The notes under the pieces: generated by a model | The model's database searches: none | What the model saw: the letters and a program-made list of their open reading frames with translations, nothing else | What the model was told of the DNA's origin: nothing | Position numbers and translations under genes: made by a program | Assembly (NCBI GenBank): GCA_903813345.2 | Contig: CAIIXF020000002.1 | Coordinates: 14,092,150 to 14,156,149 of the forward strand | Direction of reading: 5' to 3' | Source: Owenia fusiformis | Lineage: Eukaryota; Annelida; Polychaeta; Sabellida; Oweniidae | Length of the DNA: 64,000 nt | Part shown: piece by piece, positions 1 through 12,138 of the stretch | How the letters are laid out: every line of letters begins with the position of its first letter | Numbering within the stretch: the first letter of the stretch is position 1

Positions 1-244
1 CATGGACATACGTGTTCAACTGATGAAGAAAAATTGTAGAAAAATATGATTTTGCTGTTGAGATATTGCGGTTTTAAAAGTAAGTACGCATTAAAAATGC
101 AGTAAAATGCCGCGATGTACAGTATCTGACGTCGTATCGTTTACGTTTTAATGTGTTTTGGGTTCCTTGTTACAGCAAGGGGGGCCAGTAAAGTAGACTC
201 ACATGTTTGCATGGCAAATTTTGATCGAATATGTGAGACACTTT
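1..244. other. Unassigned AT-rich sequence
   Basis: No coding frame, terminal repeat or RNA-like fold was recognised before the tRNA-like array begins. Confidence 0.5.
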
Positions 245-922
245 AACCTGATGGGAATGGTGGTTCAGTAGTTGTATCCTCGCCTGTCATGCAACTAGCT
301 ATCATTCGATTCCTGGCCAGTGCTATGCTTTTTTTAAATTTAAAAACTGATATAAGATGAATGACAATATTCATTAATCATAATTTGGTTTAACCCGAAA
401 GGATTGGTGGTTCAGTAGTATCCTCGCCTGTCATGCAGCTTATTATGATTCGATTCCAGGGCAGTACTATGTTTTTTTAATTTAAAAACTGAAGGGCAGA
501 ACTATGTTTTTTTAATGTAAAAACTGATATAAGATGAATTACAATATTCATGAATCATAATTTAGTTTAACCCGAAAGCATTGGTGGTTCAGTAGTATCC
601 TCGCCTGTCATGCAGCTGGCAATGATTCGATTCCTGGCCAGTGCAATATTTTTTAAATTTAAAAACTGACATTAGATGAATTACAATATTCATGAATCAT
701 AATTTAATTTTACCTGAAGGCACTGGTGGTTCAGTGGTAGTATTCAATTCCTGGCCAGTGCAATGTTTTCTTTTAAATTGAAGAACTACCATGAGATGAA
801 TTACAATACTCATGAATTATAATTTACTTTTACCTAAAGGCACTGATGGTTCAGTGGTAGTATGCTCAACTCTCATGCAGCTGGCTTTGATTCGATTCCT
901 GGCCAGTGCAATGTTTCTTTAA

Positions 923-1654
923 AGGAGTTGTATCGATATGGAGAACTGAATTCAACAATGTTTTTCTCTTAAACCAACCATTGGAAACATTCTGTAAAAA
1001 ACACGGTATTTTATGTAATGTTGACTGATTGACAACAATTTAATGCGAAAATTATTTAGAAATATTTTATATAAATGCTTTTGTTAACATTTTTTTGTTT
1101 TTTTTAGTGCAATTGTTTTTGCTCCTTTCTACCAATTCTTGAGAATGAAATGAAATGTCTTTCCGAACCTTGTTGGAAAAATAGCATATACAACATGTTT
1201 TTAGGCCTCTCAATATTATAGTTATACAAAGGAATTTTTGGTTGATTTTAAAGAAGTATTCAAAAAATTAAAACAAAATTCCCCCAAAATAGATAAAAAC
1301 CGAGATAAACCTTTTATTTCATTAACAAGATACTTTTTAAAATCAACCAAAATGTCCTTTGTACAATTACAATATCGAGAGACCTAAACATGTTGTGTTT
1401 ATGTCGTTTTGTTCCAATGAGGTTCGGAAAGATGTTTCATTTCACTCTGGAAACATGATACCAAGAACAAAACAAGTGTTTGATGTGTTTTCTAAAACAA
1501 TATAGATAAAAGCATACATATATTTTCCAAATCATATTGTTATCATTCAAACGATGACTATTAAATTGACAATGTGTAAAAATTTCAGAAATTTTTGAGG
1601 ACTGGTTTAAAAGAAACGTGTGTTCAAAAAGTTCGCCATATCGATACCCATCTT
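923..1654. mobile_element. Foldback element at TTAA, full copy 1
   Basis: The ends are inverted repeats: AGGAGTTGTATCGATATGG on the left and the complement of AAGATGGGTATCGATATGG on the right. They are flanked by TTAA at 919-922 and 1655-1658. Much of the interior is also an imperfect palindrome; for example the block around 1150-1230 recurs inverted around 1350-1445. No transposase is encoded. A TTAA duplication is typical of piggyBac-type and some other DNA transposons, but the superfamily is an inference. It sits inside the tRNA-like array. Confidence 0.75.
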
Positions 1655-2454
1655 TTAAAACTGACATAAGATGAATTACAATATGATATACAATATGATA
1701 TGAAATTTAGTTTAACCGGAAGGCACTTGTGGTTCAGTGGTTCTATGCTCGCCTGCAGCTGGCTATGATTCGATTCCTGGCCAGTGCAATACTTTTTATG
1801 AATTTAGCAACTTCGATAAGATGAATTACAATATTCATGAATCATAATTTAGTTTAACCTTAAGGCACAGGTGGTTAAGTGGTAGTATGCTCGCCTGTCG
1901 TGGTGCTGTTTATGATTCGATTCCTCGCCAGTGGAATGTTTTTTTTTAATTCAAAAACTGACGTAACATGAATTACAATATTGATGAATCCTAATTTAGT
2001 GTTAACCAAAAGGCACTGATGGTTCATTGGTAGTATGCGCTCCTGTTATGGAGCTGGCTATTATTCGATTCCTGGCTAGTGCAATGTTGCTGTTTTTTTA
2101 AATTTAAAAAATGGCAAAAGATAAATCGAAATATTCATGATTAAAAATTTAGTTTAACCTGGAGGCACTGGTGGTTCAGTGGTTGTATGATCGCCTGTCA
2201 TGCCGCTGGCTATGGTTCCATCCTGGCCAGTGCAATGTTTTTTTAAAACTTAAAACGGACATAAAATGAATACTATATTCATGAATCAGAATTTGATTTG
2301 AGCTGAAGGCACTGTTGGTTCAGTGGAAGTATGCTCGTCTGTCATGCAACTGGCTATGATTCGATTCCTGGCCAGTGCATTTTTTAAAATTTAAGAACTT
2401 GTACTATAAGATGAATTACAATATTTATGAATCATAATTTGGTTTAAACTGAAT

Positions 2455-2525
2455 GCACTGGTGGTTCAGTGGTAGTATGCTCGCCTGCCATGCAGCTGGT
2501 TATGATTCGATTCCTGGCCAGTGCG
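2455..2525 (+). pseudogene. tRNA-Gly-like unit with GCC anticodon
   Basis: This copy has the same length (71 nt) as ordinary tRNA-Gly and can be aligned without gaps. The loop CTGCCAT puts GCC at 2487-2489, the normal glycine anticodon, whereas neighbouring units have GTC. The acceptor stem pairs fully. The anticodon and T stems are poorly paired, so a functional tRNA is unlikely. A T-rich stretch follows. Confidence 0.6.
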
Positions 2526-2599
2526 ATGTTTTTCTATTTCAAAAACTGACATAAGATGAATTACAATATTCATGAATCAAAATTTAGTTAAACCTTAAG

Positions 2600-2670
2600 G
2601 CACTGGTGGTTCAGTGGTAGTATGCTCAACTGTCATGCAGCTGGCTATGATTCGATTCCTGGCCAGTGCA
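2600..2670 (+). pseudogene. tRNA-Gly-like unit with GTC in the loop
   Basis: Another 71-nt unit with a perfect seven-pair acceptor stem (GCACTGG with CCAGTGC), an intact A-box-like segment, a one-mismatch B box and six T residues just downstream. The anticodon-stem 5' strand is altered to CTCAA. It is nearly repeated at 5164-5240 in the duplicated segment. Confidence 0.55.
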
Positions 2671-2682
2671 ATGCTTTTTTAA

Positions 2683-3010
2683 AGGAGTTGTATCGATATG
2701 GAGAACTGAATTCAACAATGTTTTTCTATTAAACCAATCATTGAAAACATTCTGTAAAAACACGGTATTTCATTATTTAGAAATATTTTATATAAATGTT
2801 TTTGTTAACATTTTTTGTTTTTTAGTGCAATTGTTTTTGCTCCTTTCTACCAATTCTTGACAATATAATAAAATGTTGGAACAAAATAGCACAACATGTT
2901 TTTAGGCCTCTCAATATCATAGTTATACAAAATAATTTTTGGCTAATTTTAAAAAAGTATTCAAAAAATTAAAACAAAATCCCCCCAAAATAGATAAAAA
3001 CCGAGATAAA
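2683..3010. mobile_element. Truncated copy of the TTAA foldback element
   Basis: The sequence matches the left half of the element at 923-1654 and stops at CCGAGATAAA, where unrelated duplicated-segment DNA begins. The right inverted end is missing. Confidence 0.7.
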
Positions 3011-3134
3011 TGTGTGTTTAATTTGTTAAGCATCGTTTATAGGAAGCTTTTAAAATATACATACAGGTCCACAAGCTCCGCCCTCATGTCAAGTGAACTT
3101 TGATTTTATTAGTCGCATGCAATACTGTGTCTGA

Positions 3135-3376
3135 ACCAGAGTAAAATCAAAACAAACAAAAAAGAAAACTGCGGAGAAGCCATACGCGAAAACGACAGAT
3201 AGCTCCAATAAGACAAAAAAAATAATAGTGACCTCAAAGAGACTGTAGAGACTTTAACTAAGGCGGTCAACATCTTGGTTGAAAAACTAGAGGCCCCTTC
3301 AGCACTATCGGTCCCGCTAATACCTGCAACCTCGTCATCAACGGCGGGAAATCCGAGAGAGTCGAAGGCATGCTAG
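3135..3376 (+). pseudogene. Possible retrotransposon ORF1-like remnant
   Basis: A lysine-rich stretch is followed by a heptad-like acidic segment (NNSDLKETVETLTKAVN) and a Ser/Pro/Ala tail ending at TAG 3374-3376. The two parts are in different frames, separated in an A8 run near 3215-3222. The basic tract plus coiled coil resembles ORF1 proteins of non-LTR elements only in general character. The same lesion is present in copy 2 (near 5705-5946). Confidence 0.25.
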
Positions 3377-3985
3377 GCGAACCCCGGAAACACGGATTCG
3401 TTAGACCAGGGTTCACTGTTTCTTTCTGTTAAACCCTGTGTGAAAGTAAATTCATGATTCATACTACAGTGAGCAGGAGGTTTAACAGTGAACCCGGGTG
3501 CTCTTTGGCCTTATTTAGATCTTTGTTTCTCAAACCAGGGTGCAGCAGGGTTTAAGGGCATTCCAATCGAAATAAGTGTTTAATGAGGCTAAGAAATAGA
3601 AAAATGTGCTTAATTAGAATGATATACCTCGTATTTTGTACTTAGTAAATGTTAAACACATAAAAATCAGTTATTTTTATCACTGGCCTAAAATACCAAA
3701 AGTCAAAAGACCCCTTCTACTCTAACTTGTCACTTCATAGTTCAGCCATCTTCGTTTTCAACTAGTTTGAAATGAAGAGAATGCGTACTTTGAGTTGGAT
3801 TTACTCCGTGATAACTGCTTTTCATAGCAAAACCATGATATATTTTGAAGAATATATACCCAGAGACGAGAATTGGTAAGTTTCCACTCTAAAATCGAAG
3901 TATTTCTCTACGAAATGATCACAGGCACCAGTATCGCCACCTTTTAGCAGTCGGATTAGAACGATCTAAGCCCTTTAAAATACCT

Positions 3986-4216
3986 TTAAAATAACCAAGG
4001 ATAATAAAAAGCTGGTATATGAATCCCAACACACATTTGAAATTTCGGAAAAAATCGTGCATTTTTTGTCCATCGACGTTGAAACTCTCCACATTTCTTC
4101 AAGACATATGGAGTCGCTAGAAACAAGTGAAAAGTGAGACTATCTATTGCTACATAGTGATGTTTAGCCAACTGAAGTGGGCAGTTAATCCATGCGACAT
4201 TCCTCGTCCAATCCAT
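3986..4216 (-). other. Conserved 76-codon frame of a repeat, copy 1
   Basis: An open minus-strand frame (contains LAKHHYVAIDSLTFHLFLAT) of unrecognised function. The frame is the same at 6556-6786 (duplication) and survives in an inverted, diverged copy at 12521-12727. No catalytic motif, signal peptide or cysteine pattern was recognised. Confidence 0.3.
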
Positions 4217-5252
4217 TGAAAAATATCAAAATTCATTGCTCACCTTTTTTGTGCCGTATATCACTAGTTTCTGTGCAAGTATCGATCTGTCAATTGCAGT
4301 GATATTGAAGCTACTACTAAGGAATGCTGTTACTTAATTAGTGTGTTTTAGTTCGACTGAACATTGCAATTGGAGATATTCTAGCATTTGATGTTGAAAG
4401 TTGAAAATATTTAAAACTGAAGTGAGAACGAGGCTGGGTGACCTAGTTAGAATTCCTAGAATTATATCGAATATTTTATTGCTAAAATGCGTATCAAGAG
4501 TTGTTTATGTAATAAGTGAACATAAAAAATATGATATATAATACAATAAGTGTTGATTATTTTTTTATTATGAAATTGAATCGTTGTAATAATATGAATA
4601 ATTGTTGAGGTATGAGTACCGTAATCCAACACCAAATTCGAAAATTCATAACAATACTTTGCACATATGGCGTTCGTGACCAACTATAAAACGCTTACCC
4701 CCCCCATAGTGTTATATATCAAAATGTACCTGTTCATATAGGGGTTCGATTGATCTACATCAAATTATAGAGAGTCAGGTTACTTTTTGAGATATCAGCG
4801 TCCATTTATTGTGACTCGCGTTTGCTACCACTTCCTCAATTCTGATATGATGGGCAAACGCGTAGTAAACATACTCACGTCGGAACTAGTTTTGACCTAC
4901 ATCGCTATTTTCGTAATTCAAATGAAAGTTGAACTCCTCCTCTTTATTTTGATACCAAATAGTGGCATACTAGGTACCCTAGAAGCCAACTATGGCGTTA
5001 TTTAGAACAATACCACGAGTTTTAAATGGACTATATATATATGCTCGCCTGTCATGCAGCTGGTTATGATTCGATTCCTGGCCAGTGCAATGTTTTTCTA
5101 TTTCAAAAACTGACATAAGATGAATTACAATATTCATGAATCAAAATTTAGTTTAACCTTAAGGCACTGGTGGTTCAGTGGTAGTACATGTATGCTCAAC
5201 TGTCATGCAGCTGGCTATGATTCGATTCCTGGCCAGTGCAATGCTTTTTTAA

Positions 5253-5580
5253 AGGAGTTGTATCGATATGGAGAACTGAATTCAACAATGTTTTTCTATT
5301 AAACCAATCATTGAAAACATTCTGTAAAAACACGGTATTTCATTATTTAGAAATATTTTATATAAATGTTTTTGTTAACATTTTTTGTTTTTTAGTGCAA
5401 TTGTTTTTGCTCCTTTCTACCAATTCTTGACAATATAATAAAATGTTGGAACAAAATAGCACAACATGTTTTTAGGCCTCTCAATATCATAGTTATACAA
5501 AATAATTTTTGGCTAATTTTAAAAAAGTATTCAAAAAATTAAAACAAAATCCCCCCAAAATAGATAAAAACCGAGATAAA
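5253..5580. mobile_element. Truncated TTAA foldback copy in the second duplicon
   Basis: Nearly identical to 2683-3010 with the same truncation point, so it was copied as part of the segmental duplication rather than inserted independently. Confidence 0.7.
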
Positions 5581-6555
5581 TGTGTGTTTAATTTGTTAAG
5601 CATCGTTAATAGGAAGCTTTTAAAATATACATACAGGTCCACAAGCTCCGCCCTCATGTCAAGTGAACTTTGATTTTATTAGTCGCACGCAATACTGTGT
5701 CTGAACCATAGTAAAATCAAAACAAACAAAAAAGAAAACTGCGGAGAAGCCATACGCGAAAACGACAGATAGCTCCAATAAGACAAAAAAAATAATAGTG
5801 ACCTCAAAGAGACTGTAGAGACTTTAACTAAGGCGGTCAACATCTTGGGTGAAAAACTAGAGGCCCCTTCAGCACTATCGGTCCCGCTAATACATGCAAC
5901 CTCGTCATCAACGGCGGGAAATCCGAGAGAGTCGAAGGCATGCTAGGCGAACCCCGGAAACACGGATTCGTTAGACCAGGGTTCACTGTTTCTTTCTGTT
6001 AAACCCTGTGTGAAAGTACATTCATGATTCATACTACAGTGAGCAGGAGGTTTAACAGTGAACCCGGGTGCTCTTTGGCCTTATTTAGATCTTTGTTTCT
6101 CAAACCAGGGTGCAGCAGGGTTTAAGGGCATTCCAATCGAAATAAGTGTTTAATGAGGCTAAGAAATAGAAAAATGTGCTTAATTAGAATGATATACCTC
6201 GTATTTTGTACTTAGTAAATGTTAAACACATAAAAATCAGTTATTTTTATCACTGGCCTAAAATACCAAAAGTCAAAAGACCCCTTCTACTCTAACTTGT
6301 CACTTCATAGTTCAGCCATCTTCGTTTTCAACTAGTTTGAAATGAAGAGAATGCGTCCTTTGAGTTGGATTTACTCCGTGATAACTGCTTTTCATAGCAA
6401 AACCATGATATATTTTGAAGAATATATACCCAGAGACGAGAATTGGTAAGTTTCCACTCTAAAATCAAAGTATTTCTCTACGAAATGATCACAGGCACCA
6501 GTATCGCCACCTTTTAGCAGTCGGATTAGAACGATCTAAGCCCTTTAAAATACCT

Positions 6556-6786
6556 TTAAAATAACCAAGGATAATAAAAAGCTGGTATATGAATCCCAAC
6601 ACACATTTGAAATTTCGGAAAAAATCGTGCATTTTTTGTCCATCGACGTTGAAACTCTCCACATTTCTTCAAGACATATGGCGTCGCTAGAAACAAGTGA
6701 AAAGTGAGACTATCTATTGCTACATAGTGATGTTTAGCCAACTGAAGTGGGCAGTTAATCCATGCGACATTCCTCGTCCAATCCAT
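6556..6786 (-). other. Conserved 76-codon frame of a repeat, copy 2
   Basis: Same peptide as at 3986-4216 within the duplicated segment. Identity here reflects the recent duplication and is not independent evidence of coding. Confidence 0.3.
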
Positions 6787-7559
6787 TGAAAAATATCAAA
6801 ATTCATTGCTCACCTTTTTGTGCCGTATATCACTAGTTTCTGTGCAAGTATCGATCTGTCAATTGCAGTGATATTGAAGCTACTACTAAGGAATGTAGCT
6901 GTTACTTAATTAGTGTGTTTTAGTTCGACTAAACATTGCAATTGGAGATATTCTAGCATTTGATGTTGAAAGTTGAAAATATTTAAAACTGAAGTGAGAA
7001 CGAGGCTGGGTGACCTAGTTAGAATTCCTAGAATTATATCGAATATTTTATTGCTAAAATGCGTATCAAGAGTTGTTTATGTAATAAGTGAACATAAAAA
7101 ATATGATATATAATACAATAAGTGTTGATTTTTTTTTATGAAATTGAATCGTTGTAATAATATGAATAATTGTTGAGGTATGAGTACCGTAATCCAACAC
7201 CAAATTCGAAAATTCATAACAATACTTTGCACATATGGCGTTCGTGACCAACTATAAAACGCTTACCCCCCCCCAATAGTGTTATATATCAAAATGTACC
7301 TGTTCATATAGGGGTTCGATTGATCTACATCAAATTATAGAGAGTCAGGTTACTTTTTGAGATATCAGCGTCCATTTATTGTGACTCGCGTTTGCTACCA
7401 CTTCCTCAATTCTGATATGATGGGCAAACGCGTAGTAAACATACTCACGTCGGAACTAGTTTTGACCTACATCGCTATTTTCGTAATTCAAATGAAAGTT
7501 GAACTCATCCTCTTTATTATGATATAGTAGATGGGTTAACTACATTTGGACTTCATTGT

Positions 7560-8650
7560 ATGATGCAAATGTCCCATTTGGCATGGAAGTACCTTAGGAC
7601 AATAGAAATAAATTTATCCAAAGACACAAGCTAGATGGCGCTTTATATTGGAAATATACACATTTTTCAAAATGGCCGCCAAAAATTCATCAGAGACAAT
7701 ATCTTTGATTCTGTGCATGCTACAATTACAAGATTGGTGTCAAAAAATACAGCGATGTAGTTGTAGAATCTATTTTATTAGATCTTGAGTCTTGAAAATT
7801 AAGAACTTCCACTTTATATTCAAAATACACGCGTTTTTCAAAATAACTGCCAGAAATATAACAAAGAAGATACCTTGAATTACGATTACTTACAGATTAA
7901 GATAACTTTCCTTACAAAATGTCCCATTTGGCATGGACATACCTTAGGTCAATAGAAAGAAATTAATCCAAAGACACAAGCTAGATGGCGCTTTATATTT
8001 GAAAAATACACATTTTTCAAAATGGCCGCCAAAATACATCGGAGAAAATAGTTTTGCTTCTGTGCATGCTCCAATTATAAGAGTGGTGTAAACAATACAT
8101 TAATGTCGTTGTAGAATCTATTTAATTAGGATTCGAGTCTTGTAAATTCAGCACTTGCACTTTATATTCAAAATATATGCATTTTTCAAAATGGCTGCCA
8201 GAAATATAACAAAGAAGATATCTTCGCTTCTAAGCAAGCTACAATGATAAGAGTGGTGTCAAAGTATACATAATATTGGGTTGTAGAATCCATTCATAAT
8301 AAGAACTTTCACTTTATAGGAAATTATGCGTTTTTAAAAATGGCCATCAGAAATATAACAATGATGATATCTTCACATAAGTGCATGCTACAATGATACG
8401 ATTGGTGTCAAAATTTTGTATTTATGGGGTTGGAGAATCAATTTTATTAAGTCTTGTGAGATTATAGTTTTCACTTTATATTGGAAATGTATGCAGCTGA
8501 AAATATAACAAAGATTGTATCTTTGCTAACAAAGATTGTACCTTTGCTAACAAAAATTGTATCTTTGCTAACAACATTGTATCTTTGCTAAAAGTTTCTT
8601 TACTTCTGGGCATACTATTTCATAAAATTGGCTTCAAAATCTACATTTTG
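7560..8650. repeat. Degenerate tandem modules in the left arm
   Basis: Modules of roughly 165-350 bp recur. Landmarks are TGTCCCATTTGGCATGG at about 7569 and 7919, CTTTATATT, and AAAATGGCCGCC-like segments near 7672, 8021, 8190 and 8337. The array decays rightward, ending in short repeats of ATCTTTGCTAACAA (8518-8600). Confidence 0.65.
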
Positions 8651-8675
8651 GGGAATGTAAAATCTATTTAATTAC

Positions 8676-9101
8676 GCAGATGCAAGTAGGTAGTTACCAT
8701 TTTCCCCGCCAGGATGTTATTTCGGGTGAAATAACATTGCAGGGTATTAAAGTTCCCTTAAACTTGAATATTCTTAATTTTTAGTGGTTCACATTTCATA
8801 TTACTCTTTTGTATCTGATAGTTGTACAAATTAACATATCTCCAGTTAAAGAAAATATTAACTGCACAACACAAGAAAAGATATTTCACTTTTTGTATTT
8901 TACAACATGGGGACTATGGGGAATCTCCCTGACCTTAATGTCACATTTTCGAAGAAAATTCAATTTTAAAGTTGATGGACTCGCTAATTTCAAAACCACA
9001 TTTCTTGATGTATTTTTATGACGATTCCAAATTCAACATCAGTTAGACTGAATCTTGAATTTTTAATGACAAAAATAAAGATTGTTACTACTCGCATCTA
9101 G
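8676..9101. mobile_element. Small TIR element, copy 1
   Basis: Terminal inverted repeats around CAGATGCAAGTAG and CTACTCGCATCTAG enclose about 426 bp with no coding capacity. A second copy lies at 51101-51527 with the same ends and similar interior. The target duplication is not clear. Confidence 0.65.
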
Positions 9102-9705
9102 CAAATTTGATTATGAGCCTTAAAAATAATCGTTTTCGCCTTAACACAGCAAATGTCTATTTATCTTTCAATGTTCTTTTTACTCAAATTCACCAGAAAG
9201 ACCAGTGTCTCTTTAATAACTTGCAATAAACATGCATCTGCAATGGTAGTGCAACTTTAGTTATTGCAATGCAACATACATAAGAGAGAAATGTGTTAGA
9301 TAGAAACCACGCAGGACAGACATACAGTGTACATATGTACCTATAATTAGAAAGGGCCAGAAACCTTCTGGCGAGAGAAAATCTTGAAGATCGGAATAGA
9401 TTTCAAGGGCTGCATATTATGACAGTATTGCAGAACCCTCTTCATCTCCTCTGACCAAATCATGGACGATGTCTCTGTTTACCGAGTCTTCCACTAATCC
9501 AACCAACAATCTATTAAGCTTGTTGTTGATTGGCAACCGTTTTGAAAAAGACATGTATGTACACACATACAGCACTGAATATTGTCATATTGAGAAAAAT
9601 ATTCTTATTTTCTCATTTGAACATTTAAGAGATTAAAATTTTAAGATTTTAAACGGCAATATGTCTTTCACCATGAGTACTTCCTGGCCATAAATACAAT
9701 GTTTA

Positions 9706-10475
9706 AATTAAAAAATTTGCTAGACAGCGAGGGACATTTTTACACTATAGAGAGGTTATCAGAAAAATATAATTTTATACCTAAAGTAATGGACTTTAAT
9801 TCTATTATATCCGCCATTCCAAGAACATGGAAAAGGAAACTGAATCAATTTAATGCAGACAACAATAATAATGAAATCATAAACAAAGCAAAAAGATCAA
9901 TAAATTTAAATAGTAAAGAAGCAAACAAAATATTAAACAAAAGAGAATTTGAAAAAAATGCAGGAATAACAAAATTAGAGGAAACTTTTAATGAGGAACA
10001 AATTAAGGATATATTTTTACTTCCAAGAAAAGTAGTTGATGAAACAAGATTATGGATTTTTCAATATAAAGTGTTACATAATATCTTAATATGTAATGAG
10101 AAATTACAAAAGATGAACATAAAAGAATCTAACAAATGCCCAAATTGTAATATGAGACATACGATCAAACACATGCTGTGGGAATGTGAGAAAAATAATG
10201 AAATATGGACTAGATTTAGTACATATATGGAAAAAGCTGGATATAAGATAAAAATAACAGAGAATGACATTTTGTACGGACATAAACCAAAGGATGATGG
10301 TTATATCATTTTTAATGCAGCTATATTAATAATGAAACATGCTTTATATACCAGTTTTCTTGAAAACTTAGAGCCATCATATTATCAGTTTATTGAGCAC
10401 TTCAAATTATATGTAGAAACTAAAAATGTAAATAAAAATGAAGTTTGGTCTAACTTTTATAATAAAATGTTTTGA
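9706..10475 (+). pseudogene. LINE ORF2 C-terminal fragment
   Basis: About 255 codons remain open to TGA at 10473-10475. The first in-frame ATG (9699) comes from the target-site duplication, so the natural start is lost with the endonuclease and most or all of the reverse transcriptase. Residues near 130-170 show a C-x2-C...H-x5-C arrangement (CPNC, then IKHMLWEC) followed by a Trp, as in the zf-RVT-like C-terminus of L1/Tx1-type ORF2 proteins. It is lysine- and asparagine-rich. Not expected to be active. Confidence 0.8.
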
Positions 10476-10876
10476 ATTAGTATTTTTGTGGTGAGATAAT
10501 TTAAATGCAACCCAGATGAATGATGTTGAATAAATGAGTAAATGAATGAAAATGAGTGGGTGAGTGAATGATGGATTGATGGAGTGAGTGAATGAATGAA
10601 TGAATGAATGGATGGATACATGGATGAATGAGAATATAAAGATTATATGTGGTATGCTTCTAATAAAAAGATAATAATAATAAAAGAGATTAATAGCAAT
10701 AATATTAAATCAAAAAATAAAAAATCAATCATTTAAAATGAATCTGCATTGAGGTATATATGGGTATATATGAATTAAATGTAATGAAATACATACTATA
10801 TGTAATTGTAAGTGATTACTAAATGTGAATAAATATTAAAAAAAAAAAAAAAAATAAAAAAAAAAAAAAAAAAAAA
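9706..10876 (+). mobile_element. 5'-truncated LINE with poly(A) and 16-bp target duplication
   Basis: The insertion is flanked by ATAAATACAATGTTTA at 9690-9705 and 10877-10892. It ends in an A-rich tail after a GAATGAATG microsatellite (about 10528-10625). It encodes only the C-terminal part of ORF2. Variable-length target duplication, 5' truncation and an A tail are the marks of target-primed reverse transcription. Confidence 0.9.
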
Positions 10877-10892
10877 ATAAATACAATGTTTA

Positions 10893-11699
10893 TTATTAAA
10901 ACAATGTGTTTTATTCCAAGTGAAGTCCCCATGATTGTAAAACATGAATCCAACTTTCTGGAAAATTATGGATTAGGATCCCACCTTGGCACTTTTTTAA
11001 ATGTTGAGCTTATTTTGTAAAAAAAGATCTTGTTTCTCTCAATTAAAACATATCAAAAGTTGCCTCACTTTATATCAACAATTACTTAAAAGGGGACGGT
11101 ATTTGAAATGCGCTGAAGTTGAAAACCACATCTCCCATGCTATCCATTGTTTTCAGCATAGTTTCATCATTGCAAATTGATATTCAAAACTACACTTTCA
11201 AACCATTCTACTTTTGAAGAAGTTTAAGAGCCCTTGTTAGATATAATTTTTTGTAATATTTTCCACAGCCATTGAAAAAATACATACATTTTCAATAAAA
11301 TGTGAAAATGTTAGATAACTAATAGACATGCAGTACAATATCAAAATTTCCGCTGATTTAAACATTTTGGTGACCATTTAGTCAATGCTAAAAATTATAT
11401 TTAGACAATAAAAAATTGAGATCTAACTTAATATAATGTAACCATACCTTGACGACATATCTAGTAAGTAATATCTAATCAACTCCTTCTCTGGGACATT
11501 TTGAATTTTCTGAGGCATTAATCATAAAACTAACACCATCTTCAATTTAATTGAGTACATACGAATGGCCATACTTTGAAGGAATCTGACAATAATTGCA
11601 AAATCATACACAAGACAGACGATGAACTGACAGACTGACAGACGGAGAGCTTCACTATATCCCTACTGAACTTTCTTCATTGGGAAAATAAAGACTATA
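10893..11699. other. Unassigned interior of the 4.6-kb element
   Basis: AT-rich, no convincing frame or inverted repeat. A short GACAGACTGACAGACGGA-type run lies near 11618-11650. Confidence 0.4.
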
Positions 11700-12138
11700 A
11701 ACATTGTCAAATGAATTCTACCACCTATTAATGTATACTTGGACATCAATCTTACTATTGTAACGTGCATACAAGTGAAGATAGCATCTCTGTTACATCT
11801 CTGGCAGCCATTTTGAAAAAGGCATAATTTTTTTATATAAAGAGGAAGTTCCTAATTTTCAAGACTCAAACCCATACTTAATTGATTCTTCACCCACAAA
11901 ATGTATATTTAGGCACCAATCGTATCATTATAGTATGTATAGGAGAAAATATATTGTCTCCGTTGTATTTTTGGCGGCCATTTTGAAAAACGTGAATATT
12001 TCCAATATAAAGCGCCATCTGGCGTGTGTCTTTGGAAAAATTTGTTTCTATGGTCCTAAGGTACTCTCATGTCAAAGGAAACGTTTGCATCATAGATTGA
12101 AGTCCAGACCCCCTAAAATGCAGTTAACCCATCTACTA

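Larger units (their letters stand above)
245..2682 (+). repeat. Tandem array of tRNA-Gly-derived units
   Basis: About twelve units start near 253, 400, 577, 719, 839, 1723, 1864, 2013, 2164, 2309, 2455 and 2600. The later units lie 141-151 bp apart. Each has a 71-nt tRNA-Gly-like body followed by about 75 nt of AT-rich spacer. The body keeps an A-box-like TGGTTCAGTGGTAG and a B-box-like GATTCGATTCC (one base off GGTTCGANTCC), and is usually followed by a T run like a pol III terminator. The acceptor arms GCACTGG and CCAGTGC pair at all seven positions, but the T stem is broken. Most copies read GTC where glycine tRNA has GCC. Units near 719 and 839 are short or irregular. Homology to tRNA-Gly is direct by alignment; transcription is not shown. 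The array is interrupted at 923-1654 by a foldback element. A tRNA-derived SINE amplified as a satellite is an alternative description. Confidence 0.8.
2477..5040. repeat. Tandem segmental duplication, copy 1
   Basis: About 2.56 kb repeated almost base for base from 5041. It starts inside a tRNA-like unit and contains one complete unit, a truncated foldback element, a possible retrotransposon ORF1 remnant (near 3135-3376), a conserved minus-strand frame at 3986-4216 and AT-rich sequence. Small indels separate the copies. The end of this copy (4952-5035) keeps an uninterrupted site into which a 4.6-kb element inserted in copy 2. Confidence 0.85.
5041..7524. repeat. Tandem segmental duplication, copy 2 (left part)
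   Basis: Matches copy 1 from 2477 to about 4954 with few substitutions and small indels. It is interrupted at 7525 and resumes at 12139, where the copy 1 sequence from 4952 to about 5030 continues. The high identity implies a recent duplication. Confidence 0.85.
7525..12138. mobile_element. 4.6-kb element with long inverted arms and ATA duplication
   Basis: The ends are TAGTAGATGGGTTAAC and its complement. The inverted arms extend at least 430 bp (7525-about 7960 against 11700-12138) with internal gaps. ATA flanks both ends (7522-7524, 12139-12141), and the unoccupied site is preserved at 4952-4954 in the neighbouring duplicon. The left arm is built of repeated modules containing AAAATGGC(C)GCCA. 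No transposase was recognised. The interior holds a small MITE and a truncated LINE, both later insertions. A 3-bp duplication fits Harbinger- or CACTA-like elements, but the superfamily is undetermined. Confidence 0.75.

Noticed and set aside
9699-9705. ATG of the LINE frame as a natural start
   Set aside because: It lies in the target-site duplication, so the frame was opened by chance at the insertion point.
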